A DNA stretch of 64,000 nt from positions 620,001 through 684,000 of the forward strand of contig CAWEOA010000002.1 in assembly GCA_963810615.1 (NCBI GenBank). Reading direction: 5' to 3'. The notes under the pieces are model-generated. The model saw only the letters and a list, made by a program, of their open reading frames with translations. It was not told the origin of the DNA and ran no database searches. Source of the DNA: JARRQJ01 sp963810615. GTDB taxonomy: Bacteria > Pseudomonadota > Gammaproteobacteria > DRLM01. Below are positions 56,494 through 64,000 of the stretch, piece after piece (position 1 is the first letter of the stretch; each line of letters begins with the position of its first letter). The position numbers were made by a program, and so were the translations under genes.

Positions 56494-57162
56494 ATGAAAC
56501 ATGGGCTTCGCTCTCTCGGCTGCTTAGGTTTGTTGGTCTCGATCTCGGCCGGCGCGACTCCCGTACCCGCCGCTCTGGACTTCGCCCTACACCTCTCGCG
56601 CCTGGACATCCCATTGAGCGACGGTCAACAAGAAATCAACACCACCGTCAAACATCTCGGCGTCGTCTCTTTCGACGTAAACCAACAAACCCTGCAGCCT
56701 GGTTTGGGCGTGGGCTATGCCTATGCCAGTGACAGCCAGCAGTCCGTCACCGCCGGCATGGAACTTCAGGGCTTCTACATTGCCCCGGCCCTGCGCGGGG
56801 TAGTGCTCGACGGCCACCGCTTGAACGTCACGCTCACCGCCACCTACCTCTATCAGCGCGTCAAGGACAGCAACTCCACCCAGGCCGTCACCCTGGAATG
56901 GCAACAGCCGCAATTGGATCTGGATCTTAAATATCGCATCGGCGGACAGACAAGCCTGTTGCTGGGGGGACAATACGGACGGATCGATGTGGATGAAAAG
57001 CTTAGCGGTAATGTAAATCAAACCGTCACTCTGCAAAGCGGCCCTACTCTGGGTTACCGCGCCGGCCTCGATATCGACGTGGGGGGTGACGGTCACGTCG
57101 GCATGCTTATCCACAGGGCCATGGGCGACGGGGTGGAGATATACTTTCAGCAACAATTCTGA
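56494..57162 (+). CDS. Outer-membrane beta-barrel-like protein of unknown function
   Basis: The 222-residue protein has a signal peptide (MKHGLRSLGCLGLLVSISAG) and then regular alternating strands, ending in the aromatic Phe of QQQF as outer-membrane proteins do. The sequence is Gly/Gln-rich. No family is recognised with certainty. No strong ribosome binding site is visible. Confidence 0.65.
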   Translation: MKHGLRSLGCLGLLVSISAGATPVPAALDFALHLSRLDIPLSDGQQEINTTVKHLGVVSFDVNQQTLQPGLGVGYAYASDSQQSVTAGMELQGFYIAPALRGVVLDGHRLNVTLTATYLYQRVKDSNSTQAVTLEWQQPQLDLDLKYRIGGQTSLLLGGQYGRIDVDEKLSGNVNQTVTLQSGPTLGYRAGLDIDVGGDGHVGMLIHRAMGDGVEIYFQQQF

Positions 57163-57272
57163 GCGCTCAGACACAGGGCCAGTCGTGAAATCCTCCTACC
57201 ATCCCCAACTCATCAACGACTACTAGGGCCGTGCGCTAGAGCGGGGAGGACAATGTCTTGACGGCACAAGAC

Positions 57273-57980
57273 CTAGCACACCACCGGCAAGTAGCGCTGC
57301 AAGACAATGCCGGAAGTGCTCACCGCAGCTTGATAGGCAATGACCTCCACGCCACTGTGCAGCGCCCGACGCAGGGTTTCTCCATAGACGCCGTCGATCT
57401 CGTCGGCGGGCCGCACCGCCGTCACGTCGCCGCGCTGCACACAAAAACACAGGACACCGCGCTGCCCCGCGGCCACCACTCCCATCAACTCCCGCAGATG
57501 CTTGGCACCGCGGACGCTGACCGCATCGGGAAAGATCGCCGTGTCCGCCACGGCGGCGGTAACGTTCTTCACCTCCACGTAACAGTCGACCTTCTCGCCG
57601 TCGTCCTGCAACAGCCAATCGATGCGGCTGCGTTCCGCGCCAAACGGCACCTCGCCGCGTAGCGAGCGGTAACCCTGCAATTCGCCTATCGTCCCCGCCT
57701 CTATCGCCTCCCTCACCAAGGAATTGGGCAAGGCGGTATTGATCCCCACCAACACCCCGGCGGCGGTCTCGGTGATCTCCCATGAGTAAGGGTACTTGCG
57801 GGTTGTGCTCTCGGATCGACTCAGCCACACCCGGCTGCCCGGCTCGGAGCAACCCAGCATGGACCCGGTATTGGCGGTGTGCACGGTAATAATCTCGCCG
57901 TCGGCCAGCCGCACGTCGGCAAGAAAACGCTTATAGCGGCGCAGCAGGGTCGCTTCGATCAGCGGTATTTTGAATTCCAT
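57273..57980 (-). CDS. sfsA: SfsA family DNA/RNA nuclease
   Basis: The 235-residue protein has the family patterns HTANTGSMLGCSEPGS, SRSESTTRKYPYSWE and VEVKNVT, and ends LQRYLPVV. SfsA is annotated as a sugar fermentation stimulation protein and as a nuclease-fold enzyme. Its exact function is not settled. It is divergent from the DUF2937 gene. Confidence 0.92.
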   Translation of the reverse strand: MEFKIPLIEATLLRRYKRFLADVRLADGEIITVHTANTGSMLGCSEPGSRVWLSRSESTTRKYPYSWEITETAAGVLVGINTALPNSLVREAIEAGTIGELQGYRSLRGEVPFGAERSRIDWLLQDDGEKVDCYVEVKNVTAAVADTAIFPDAVSVRGAKHLRELMGVVAAGQRGVLCFCVQRGDVTAVRPADEIDGVYGETLRRALHSGVEVIAYQAAVSTSGIVLQRYLPVVC

Positions 57981-58096
57981 GGTCCGGAGCAGCTATTTTT
58001 GACGATTTTAACAGGCCCGGCGCCGCTTACAATTGCATTCGACACTATATGTACCTACCCTGATCCAAGGATCATATTCTTTTCTCTGCAACCACC

Positions 58097-58618
58097 ATGG
58101 CCACCTTCTATCGCTATACGTTGATCTTGATCGCCTGTGCTGCGTTGCTGGTGGGGATCCAAATACCCAATTTCGTCGACCAATACGAAAAGCGCCTGGA
58201 CGCCCATTTGAGCGAAGTCAAAAACAATCTCCAGGGTTACCAGGACATCGCCGACCGGCTGTACGGCGGCTCCATCGCCGCCCTGATCGCCAGGCACCAG
58301 CAAAGCGACGACGAAGCCTTCAAACAAGAGGCCCGACCCATCGCCAATATCTTCCAGCGTTATGAACACTTCTCCAAGGAACTGGCCGCGCTGGCCACCG
58401 GCTTGCCCGGCAAGATCGCTTATATCGCCACCAAAGGCGATAGTGAACTGATCGATGAAACCTTCCGTAATTACTCGTTCACCATTCCCTTGAATGCAGC
58501 GGCCGTCAGCGCCGGCTTCACCTTCATGGTCATGGTGGTGCTTATCGTCGAGATCCTGCGGCTGCTGATCGCCAGACTGTTCCGTCCCCGCCACAAGGCG
58601 GAACAGCCTGTGCCATAA
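58097..58618 (+). CDS. DUF2937 family membrane protein
   Basis: The 173-residue protein has an N-terminal membrane helix (about 7-24), a central helical/coiled stretch (QYEKRLDAHLSEVKNNLQGY) and two C-terminal helices around 132-160. The pattern matches DUF2937. Function unknown. It begins shortly after sfsA's divergent start. Confidence 0.82.
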   Translation: MATFYRYTLILIACAALLVGIQIPNFVDQYEKRLDAHLSEVKNNLQGYQDIADRLYGGSIAALIARHQQSDDEAFKQEARPIANIFQRYEHFSKELAALATGLPGKIAYIATKGDSELIDETFRNYSFTIPLNAAAVSAGFTFMVMVVLIVEILRLLIARLFRPRHKAEQPVP

Positions 58619-58689
58619 TAATCCCGCGGGCGCGACCGCGCCGCGCACCTCAAAAAAACAAGACATTCAACCATCGGGAATCGGCACAG

Positions 58690-59577
58690 ATGTCATATCA
58701 AATCATCGTTCACGGCGGGGCTTACGACAATGACAGCGACGTCACCTTGCGAAAACGCATTTGCGGCGACATCGTCGCGGTGCTGGAAAAGGACTTGAGC
58801 CGGGGCGCGGCCGCCCTGGACATCTGCGAACAGGCCATCATCATGCTGGAGAACGACCCCTTGTTCGACGCGGGCACCGGCTCCTATATCCAGACCGACG
58901 GCGAGGTCCGCATGGATGCCTCGCTGATGACCAGTGAAATGGACCTGGGTTGCGTGCTACAGATCAGCCACGTCAAGAACCCCATCTCGGTAGCACGCAA
59001 GATCCTGGAGAATCCCTTGCACTGCACCCTGTCCGGCGAAGGCGCCAATCAATTCGCCGTGGAAATGGGCTTCGCCCGCCATGATCCGAGGACAGCCGAA
59101 ACCCGGGCACTCCATGACGAGATCGTCCGCAAACTAGATGGGGATTTCAGCTACCAGCATATCGCCGCAAAATACGGCCCCCGCGCACCGTCCCTAAGTA
59201 CGGTAGGCTGCGTGGTCCGCGACCGCCACGGCATGATCGTAGCCGGCACCTCCACCGGCGGCCGCGAGGTCTGTTACCAGGGCCGGGTGGGCGACTCGGG
59301 CCAGCCGGGCAACGGCACCTACGCCGACCGCCATGCCGGCATCTCCTGCACCGGCGTCGGCGAGATGATCATGCGCATCGGCATGGCGCGCATCGTCGCC
59401 TTATATGTAGAACTTGGCGACAGCCTCGACAGCGCCTGCGAAAAGGCTATGCACAAACTCGCCGTCATCGGCGGCCGCGGCGGCATCATCGCCATCTCCC
59501 ATAAGGGGGAAATTGTGTACAAGCACAACACGCGCGCAATGGATCTGGCGATGGCAATGCGTGTGAGCAATGAATAA
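58690..59577 (+). CDS. Isoaspartyl peptidase/L-asparaginase (Ntn-hydrolase family)
   Basis: The 295-residue protein matches type III plant-like asparaginases. The autocleavage nucleophile Thr lies in LSTVGCVVRD; GRVGDSGQPGNGTYAD and CTGVGE are conserved substrate blocks. The enzyme removes isoaspartyl residues from peptides or hydrolyses asparagine. It should self-cleave into two subunits before that Thr. Confidence 0.92.
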   Translation: MSYQIIVHGGAYDNDSDVTLRKRICGDIVAVLEKDLSRGAAALDICEQAIIMLENDPLFDAGTGSYIQTDGEVRMDASLMTSEMDLGCVLQISHVKNPISVARKILENPLHCTLSGEGANQFAVEMGFARHDPRTAETRALHDEIVRKLDGDFSYQHIAAKYGPRAPSLSTVGCVVRDRHGMIVAGTSTGGREVCYQGRVGDSGQPGNGTYADRHAGISCTGVGEMIMRIGMARIVALYVELGDSLDSACEKAMHKLAVIGGRGGIIAISHKGEIVYKHNTRAMDLAMAMRVSNE

Positions 59578-59880
59578 TCCCGCAATGGCCTGTGCTTAAA
59601 CATTGGTATAGGTAATCTGTTCATTATCGTGCCTTATCGGCCCGCATTCGACCCAACGCAGACCTTCGAAAGAGACGGAAGCCCCGCTCATGGCTGATAA
59701 GTACGGGTCCCGCTTTTCCGGGCTTGAAATGATCATACTCACGGCGTTACGTCCTATAATTAAACGGTAATATCAAGTTAAATCGGGGAAAGTTGAAAAT
59801 GTATAACGAGACTCGGAGTCCCGTTCATATAACTGTTATGCGTCTTATCAGAAAGTGACGCATCCGGTGTCTATAGACAA
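59578..59880. other. Intergenic region with a degenerate dispersed-repeat fragment
   Basis: About 300 bases mark the change from GC-rich housekeeping genes to the AT-richer accessory tail. A fragment CGACCCAACGCAGACCTTCG near 59648-59670 resembles the end of the dispersed repeat at 61477-61556. No gene was found here. Confidence 0.5.
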
Positions 59881-60660
59881 ATGAAGAACCAGCACGATGA
59901 ATTGTGTGAACTGGGTTGGAACGACTGGTTCGATCAACGGGCAGCATGCAAACCAACAGATACTGTCGCACGCGTTGCGGCTGTCGACCGCGACCAGTTA
60001 CTACTCGTGGATCAAGCCGGTCATTTTCGAGCAAAACTGTCGGGTAGCTATTTGCACCACCATCACGATTCACATGAACTACCCTGCGTGGGTGACTGGG
60101 TGTGCGTGGAGAGACAACTCGGTGACGACTTTGGGATGATCCACACGCTCCTTGATCGCAGGACTTCGCTGCGTAGAAAGTCGGCTGGAAACAGCATCGA
60201 GCACCAAATGATCGCGGCAAACCTCGACTATGTGGTGATCGTTCAGTCATGCCAATTCGATTTCAATCTGAATCGCTTGGAACGCTATCTCGTCATGGTG
60301 TTGGATGGCGGGGCGGAGCCGTACATTTTGCTAACCAAGACAGACCTCGTCGATTTTACCGTGCTGGCCTCACAGTTGGCTGAGATAGCTTCCGCCGGTA
60401 TCACCGCACCGATTTTGCCGCTAAGCAACGTCACTCATGATGGGCTGGATAATCTCAAGAGACTGCTATTACCAGGAAAAACCTATTGCTTTGTCGGTTC
60501 ATCCGGGGTTGGCAAGAGCACGCTAATAAACCAGTTGATTGGCCACCAAAGGTTGGAAATAGGTGTAGTCAGTGGGACGGGAGAAGGACGGCACACGACA
60601 GTTCGACGAGAGCTGATTCGTCTCGACGGGGGCGCACTGGTCATCATTCGTACGAACTAG
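59881..60660 (+). pseudogene. Truncated RsgA-like circularly permuted GTPase
   Basis: The 259-residue product starts with an OB-like domain (about 25-85) and contains G4 (TKTD), G1 (GSSGVGKSTL) and a G2-like TTVRR segment. The frame ends after GALVIIRTN, exactly where the G3 motif DTPG and the C-terminal zinc domain should follow; complete RsgA proteins have about 350 residues. The missing part is not found in another frame downstream, since a CPBP protease gene begins 15 bases later. It is therefore probably a non-functional remnant, cut by a rearrangement. Confidence 0.8.
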
Positions 60661-60675
60661 CATGATGAGATTCAT

Positions 60676-61449
60676 ATGAACACAGCGCTCTTCTTCACCA
60701 CATGGCTCGCGGGTCTTCCTGGGGTTATTGTAGTAGCGTGGTTCGTGTTACCGATTCTCGTCGCGGATCGCCACCTCTCTGCACCGCTTTGGGTTGTACA
60801 GGTAGGAAGCGCATTGCAAAGCGCTGTGCTGCTCGGGCTCGCAACAGCGGCAGGCACAGCATTGGCTCCCAAAGTCGGTCTTGCGGCTCCGGTATTTTCA
60901 GCCCTTATACAACACAAGCATGCTATTGAAACACTTCGCCCACAATTGTTACCCAGTCTTGTCGGTGGCCTTGTAGGTGCCACGATTTTGTGGGTGTCGA
61001 CTGCTGTTGCTCCGAAAGCCTTAGCAGAGGCCCAAACCAGGTTCTCCATGCCGATCGTCGCACGCCTACTCTATGGAGGCATCACGGAAGAGTTGTTGAT
61101 TCGCTGGGGGGGCATGACGCTGCTTGTTTGGCTTCTGTGGCATCTTGGACAGGGGGGTGCAGCCTCGCCTTCTGCCATCAGCGTATATTTAGCCATTTGT
61201 CTCAGCTCGCTACTGTTTGGTGCTGGTCACTTACCGGCTGTAGCGTCTATGGTTGGTCACATATCAGTTGGCATTGCCATATACGTCATCGCCGCAAATG
61301 CGGCATTTGGCATTGTTGCAGGCTGGCTGTATTGGCGATTTGGACTTGAGTCGGCAATACTAGCGCACATACTTGCTCATGGAGTCTTTCTCTTGGTTTC
61401 TCGGCGAGGAGGCATCGCTAACGGTTCCAGTAAACGGTCGGCATGCTAA
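60676..61449 (+). CDS. CPBP family intramembrane glutamic protease
   Basis: The 257-residue protein has about seven hydrophobic helices and the CPBP motifs: EELLIRWG, FGAGH (the conserved His) and AHILAHG. The EExxxR and H motifs form the active site of glutamic-type membrane proteases (Rce1 type). It directly follows the truncated RsgA gene and lies between fragments of the dispersed repeat. Partner proteins are not evident. Confidence 0.85.
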   Translation: MNTALFFTTWLAGLPGVIVVAWFVLPILVADRHLSAPLWVVQVGSALQSAVLLGLATAAGTALAPKVGLAAPVFSALIQHKHAIETLRPQLLPSLVGGLVGATILWVSTAVAPKALAEAQTRFSMPIVARLLYGGITEELLIRWGGMTLLVWLLWHLGQGGAASPSAISVYLAICLSSLLFGAGHLPAVASMVGHISVGIAIYVIAANAAFGIVAGWLYWRFGLESAILAHILAHGVFLLVSRRGGIANGSSKRSAC

Positions 61450-61476
61450 CCCGCCGCCCCTATTATATCTGAGCAT

Positions 61477-61556
61477 TGAACGCCCGCTTCTGGCCGCATT
61501 CGGAAGTAGGCGCGGTGCAACGCGAACTGGCACTTTCGACCCGAAGCGGACGTTCA
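61477..61556. repeat. Complete copy of a dispersed repeat with terminal inverted repeats
   Basis: About 80 bases bounded by TGAACGCCCGCTTC (61477-61490) and GAAGCGGACGTTCA (61543-61556), an inverted pair with one mismatch. The interior includes GCGAACTGGCACTTTCGACCC. Related copies are at 62581-62660, and fragments near 59648, 63173 and 63758. Elements like this are common in proteobacterial intergenic DNA; origin is unknown. Confidence 0.75.
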
Positions 61557-61797
61557 GTAATACAATGTCCGAGCTGATGAATCTGGGCACTGGAGTAATG
61601 GGATTTCCTTGCATAAGCCAGAGAGACGGTCTTCAGAATCAAAGCAGCCCTTTGAAAATAGAGGCTCAATTACATCCGCTTTGTAAAAAGCGATAACCCT
61701 AAATACATCATTAATTTTGTCGGTAATTTTTACAAGTCAGAGAATGGGGGAAATATGTCTTGTATTATCTAATTGATAAAGAATATTAAAATATTTA

Positions 61798-61812
61798 TGG
61801 CATTTAATTTGC
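61798..61812 (+). promoter_or_regulatory. Sigma-54-type (-24/-12) promoter of the PEP-CTERM gene
   Basis: TGGCATTTAATTTGC has GG (61799-61800) and GC (61811-61812) separated by ten bases, and the TGGCA/TTGC blocks match the sigma-54 consensus. The PEP-CTERM gene begins 65 bases downstream, after GGGGAGGG. PEP-CTERM genes in several bacteria are controlled by the sigma-54-dependent PrsK/PrsR pair, which makes this assignment plausible. Confidence 0.6.
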
Positions 61813-61876
61813 CTTTTTATATTAAAAATTATAAGGGGGTTCTGATAACCACACAACGGAAGGGGAGGGAGCTTTT

Positions 61877-62488
61877 ATGAAAGCATACAAATTCAGCATG
61901 CGAGCATTATGCATATCCATAATAGCGAGTTTGCAATTGCTTGGACTTTCGCAAGAGGCAGCTGCAAGTATTATCGTCCAACTCGATAGCGTTGCGCCAG
62001 ATTTAGTATTTCCTGGCAATTACCGATGGACATTCTCGGCCATAGCCTCATCAACCGATGGGTTCGGCTCATCAGTAGATAACTACTTCACCATCTATGA
62101 TCTTCCCGGTTCTATTACCACTGTTGAAGCCAGTGCCGTATATTGGGGCAGTGCATCCAGCGCTTTGACGGGAGTCACCCCAGTGGGACTGACTCCGGCT
62201 GATGATCCAAGTAAGCCTAATGTTACATTTAGATATATGGACTCTAGCGATCGTCCCGGAAACGCGGCATTTCAAGCCGGCGATCATTTCGATATCATTT
62301 TGTCAGATGGGATTCCTATCGATCTCCAGTATTCGTGGCAGGATTACAGCGCCTATCCAATTGTAAATAATCCACTGCAGAGTGGTCTGGGCACAGTTCA
62401 AAACAGCGTACCTGAGCCTGCAACTATCGGTTTAATAGGTCTCGGTTTAGCCGGATTGGGAATCAGCCGTCGAAAACGCGTCAACTAG
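61877..62488 (+). CDS. PEP-CTERM sorting-domain protein
   Basis: The 203-residue exported protein has an N-terminal signal (to about residue 30, AAAS) and the C-terminal sorting tag VPEPATIGLIGLGLAGLGIS followed by RRKR. Such tags are processed by exosortase and anchor the protein to the envelope or polymer matrix. The middle part is a Ser/Asp/Tyr-rich beta domain of unknown function. Exosortase genes are not in the window. It has its own sigma-54-type promoter and a strong terminator. Confidence 0.93.
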   Translation: MKAYKFSMRALCISIIASLQLLGLSQEAAASIIVQLDSVAPDLVFPGNYRWTFSAIASSTDGFGSSVDNYFTIYDLPGSITTVEASAVYWGSASSALTGVTPVGLTPADDPSKPNVTFRYMDSSDRPGNAAFQAGDHFDIILSDGIPIDLQYSWQDYSAYPIVNNPLQSGLGTVQNSVPEPATIGLIGLGLAGLGISRRKRVN

Positions 62489-62511
62489 ACGAATCCGTTA
62501 TCGTGTAAGCA

Positions 62512-62538
62512 AACCCCGCTTCGGCGGGGTTTTATTTT
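62512..62538 (+). terminator. Intrinsic terminator after the PEP-CTERM gene
   Basis: AACCCCGC (62512-62519) pairs with GCGGGGTT (62524-62531) around a TTCG tetraloop, followed by TTATTTT. A strong rho-independent terminator shape. Confidence 0.92.
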
Positions 62539-62580
62539 CGTGAATCACGAGTCAAAGTGCAGCTGTGTAGTAGTGTGTAA

Positions 62581-62660
62581 AAGGCTGCTTCTGGCCGATG
62601 ACGGAAGAAGGCACAGCTAACCGCGAACTGGCGCTATCGACCCGCTGCGGGCGTCCGGTC
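62581..62660. repeat. Second copy of the dispersed repeat
   Basis: It shares GCTTCTGGCCGAT, CGCGAACTGGC and TCGACCCGCTGCGG with the copy at 61477-61556. The terminal inverted repeats are more degraded. It follows the PEP-CTERM terminator. Confidence 0.7.
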
Positions 62661-62886
62661 AACATGAGCCACCTGGCCAATAAGTTTCCTCCAAAACACC
62701 CAAATCTTACGGCATCACGACTAATATGGGGTTAGACACTCCCGCCTGCTCCCTCGGTACACTCAACATCTGCAACAAATCAAACAGTGGACGATAACCT
62801 TTCAACATCAGAATCCTCAACAATCACAACATACATGCGATGTGGAGGCGAAGGTTGCAAATACTGCACGGGAGGTTAGAACACTT

Positions 62887-63042
62887 ATGGACCTACACGA
62901 ATCATTGTGTGAAATATTAATTGCTGAAAAGATGGAGGAGAATCCACGGTTAACAAAGAAGGCTGCGGCTGAAATGGTTAATCGCGAGTTAAAAGAACAA
63001 GCGGCAGAAAATGATGATATTTTCAGGTGTAGTGGCGATTAA
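62887..63042 (+). CDS. Small hypothetical protein
   Basis: The 51-residue product is helical and charged (MDLHESLCEILIAEKMEENP; LTKKAAAEMVNREL). GGAGG lies 11 bases before the ATG, an acceptable but long spacing. A GTG 45 bases upstream is also open. No family recognised. It is in the accessory tail. Confidence 0.45.
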   Translation: MDLHESLCEILIAEKMEENPRLTKKAAAEMVNRELKEQAAENDDIFRCSGD

Positions 63043-63333
63043 CATTATATCGGGGCACATAAAAACATAGGAGTCATGCGCTGGAACCCGGTGCTGGCCA
63101 ATTTTTATTTAAAATCGTGATAATTTAATTATCTCGTTCTATATCAGTGGCCTTATGATTTAGAGGTCCACTTTCAGAGCGGACGTTCTTTCGGATTCGA
63201 TACCATTCGGCAAAAGATATGGCAGCTCAATGTCTTGGGTATAACGCTTGTAAAGCAAGGTGGAAAACAGTGCTGAACATGCCATACTTTATAAAAAGAT
63301 ACTAAATTAGTGTGATGCTGGGGAGGCAGTGTT
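63043..63333. other. Intergenic region before the first STAS-like gene
   Basis: About 290 AT-rich bases. A fragment TTTCAGAGCGGACGTTC near 63173 resembles the end of the dispersed repeat. The last 70 bases, with CATGCCATACTTTA, recur in altered form before the second STAS-like gene. Confidence 0.5.
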
Positions 63334-63756
63334 ATGCCATACATCGTAGCTCAACATCCAAAGTTGGATGTGGTGGAACTTAAGCTCACCGGATTGATTA
63401 CCGGAGTTGACTTAAGGAAAGCAACGTCCGAATGCATCGCAATACAGAAGCAGAATGGAATAAAGAGGTTTCTAGTTGATGCGAACGAGGGGGAAGTGGT
63501 CGCATCATTCAATGAGCTTTTCGAAATAGTAAGTGAGCAATATCACATTGAAGGACTCGATAAGAACAGTCGCATTGCGGTGATGCTTCCAACTACTTTA
63601 AGTGCAAAAGCCGCTGCAGATTTCTACGAAGCCGTATGCTTAAAAGGTGGGTGGAATGCACTGGTGTTTCCAAGCAATGAAAGCGCACTAGATTGGTTGA
63701 TGGATACCGCTGACACAAGCAAGTCAACTGATAACGGGCCTCTTCACCGGTCCTAA
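63334..63756 (+). CDS. STAS/SpoIIAA-like small protein, first of a tandem pair
   Basis: The 140-residue protein starts MPYIVAQHPKLDVVELKLTG and has a pattern of beta strands and helices like STAS/SpoIIAA-like folds (LVDANEGEVVASFNELFEIV in the middle). The match is by pattern only. GGGGAGG lies before the ATG. The next gene begins with a clearly related sequence, so this is a recent duplication. Such small STAS-like proteins often bind other proteins or lipids; function here is unknown. Confidence 0.65.
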   Translation: MPYIVAQHPKLDVVELKLTGLITGVDLRKATSECIAIQKQNGIKRFLVDANEGEVVASFNELFEIVSEQYHIEGLDKNSRIAVMLPTTLSAKAAADFYEAVCLKGGWNALVFPSNESALDWLMDTADTSKSTDNGPLHRS

Positions 63757-63882
63757 AACGACCCAAAGCGGCAACGTCAATTTCTTGCGCTTCAGCGAAT
63801 TAAGAAACACGGAAAACGGTGCGGCGCATGTCATACTTTAATAAAGCATATTAGCTTGCTGAGATATTGGAGGAAGTCGACT

Positions 63883-64000
63883 ATGCCATATACCATAACG
63901 TATGATCCTGAGTCAGATATCGTCAACCTGGCATTCACCGGGGAAATTACTGGGATAGTGATATCGGAAGCAACGTCTAAATGTATCGCCCTTCAGAAGC
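63883..64000 (+). CDS. Second STAS-like paralog, cut by the right window edge
   Basis: Only the first 39 residues are visible: MPYTITYDPESDIVNLAFTG, then EITGIVISEATSKCIALQK. It matches the first copy at the same positions (MPY, LTG/FTG, ITG, EATSxCIA, QK). GGAGG lies 8 bases before the ATG. The upstream CATGTCATACTTTAATAAAG region resembles the one before the first copy, so the promoter was duplicated too. Confidence 0.75.
   Translation, partial: MPYTITYDPESDIVNLAFTGEITGIVISEATSKCIALQK

Noticed and set aside
61440..63790. attC-like sites of a chromosomal integron
   Set aside because: The repeated elements between genes suggested cassettes, but the core sites RYYYAAC and GTTRRRY were not found at the expected ends, and no integrase is visible.

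Overview
The window looks like a chromosomal segment of a free-living gammaproteobacterium. The main evidence is the dapF–DUF484–xerC operon, an IlvB/IlvN pair behind an IvbL-type leader, HrpA, Cca, SfsA, YqjG, MazG and DUF2937. A PPi-dependent phosphofructokinase, a K+-type membrane pyrophosphatase, YeeE/YedE sulfur permease halves, a multiheme cytochrome and a PEP-CTERM protein fit an environmental, possibly sulfur-oxidising lineage; that placement is inference. Most genes are GC-rich housekeeping genes. AT-richer accessory DNA lies at about 4.0-4.7 kb and from about 59.6 kb to the right edge.

Layout. 0-8.5 kb: hemB (cut by the left edge) and adk, whose product carries a very long Lys/Ala histone-H1-like tail; then three pyrophosphate genes (pfp, hppA, ppa) with small envelope genes between them. 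8.5-17.6 kb: a DksA/TraR-like zinc protein, a CDF zinc exporter, dapF–DUF484–xerC, a 32-residue membrane protein, a MipA-like porin, an RluA-like protein, two YeeE halves, a fatty acid hydroxylase and an Lrp regulator. 17.6-21.9 kb: a branched-chain amino acid block (lrp, a 27-bp palindrome, leuA, a Val/Ile-rich leader peptide with terminator, ilvBN). 22-39 kb: aldehyde dehydrogenase, NDUFA9-like protein, cca, ElyC/YdcF-like protein, CBS protein, phhB, DUF155, a two-receiver protein, a formylglycine-enzyme-like protein, yjbQ, an ankyrin–lipoprotein–nfi operon, a PfkB kinase, a YadGH-type ABC exporter, a second two-receiver protein and an MFS transporter. 39-59.6 kb: pentapeptide protein, MBL/beta-CASP protein, CopD-like protein, hrpA, yqjG, two paralogous TPR-sulfotransferases, mazG, an AGCS alanine symporter, repeats, a phosphoesterase-like tetraheme protein, a large unknown, an outer membrane barrel, sfsA, DUF2937 and an asparaginase. 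59.6-64 kb: truncated rsgA, a CPBP protease, a PEP-CTERM protein with a sigma-54-type promoter, and a tandem pair of STAS-like genes, separated by fragments of one dispersed repeat.

How the genes relate. Three enzymes use PPi in different ways: glycolytic phosphorylation, ion pumping and hydrolysis. Lrp, leuA and ilvBN form a leucine/valine/isoleucine module with two visible control layers, an operator-like palindrome and an attenuator. The most unusual items are the Adk–H1-like fusion, the TPR-sulfotransferase pair in which one copy has lost both PAPS-binding signatures, the sigma-54-type signal in front of the PEP-CTERM gene, and the repeat-delimited accessory tail.
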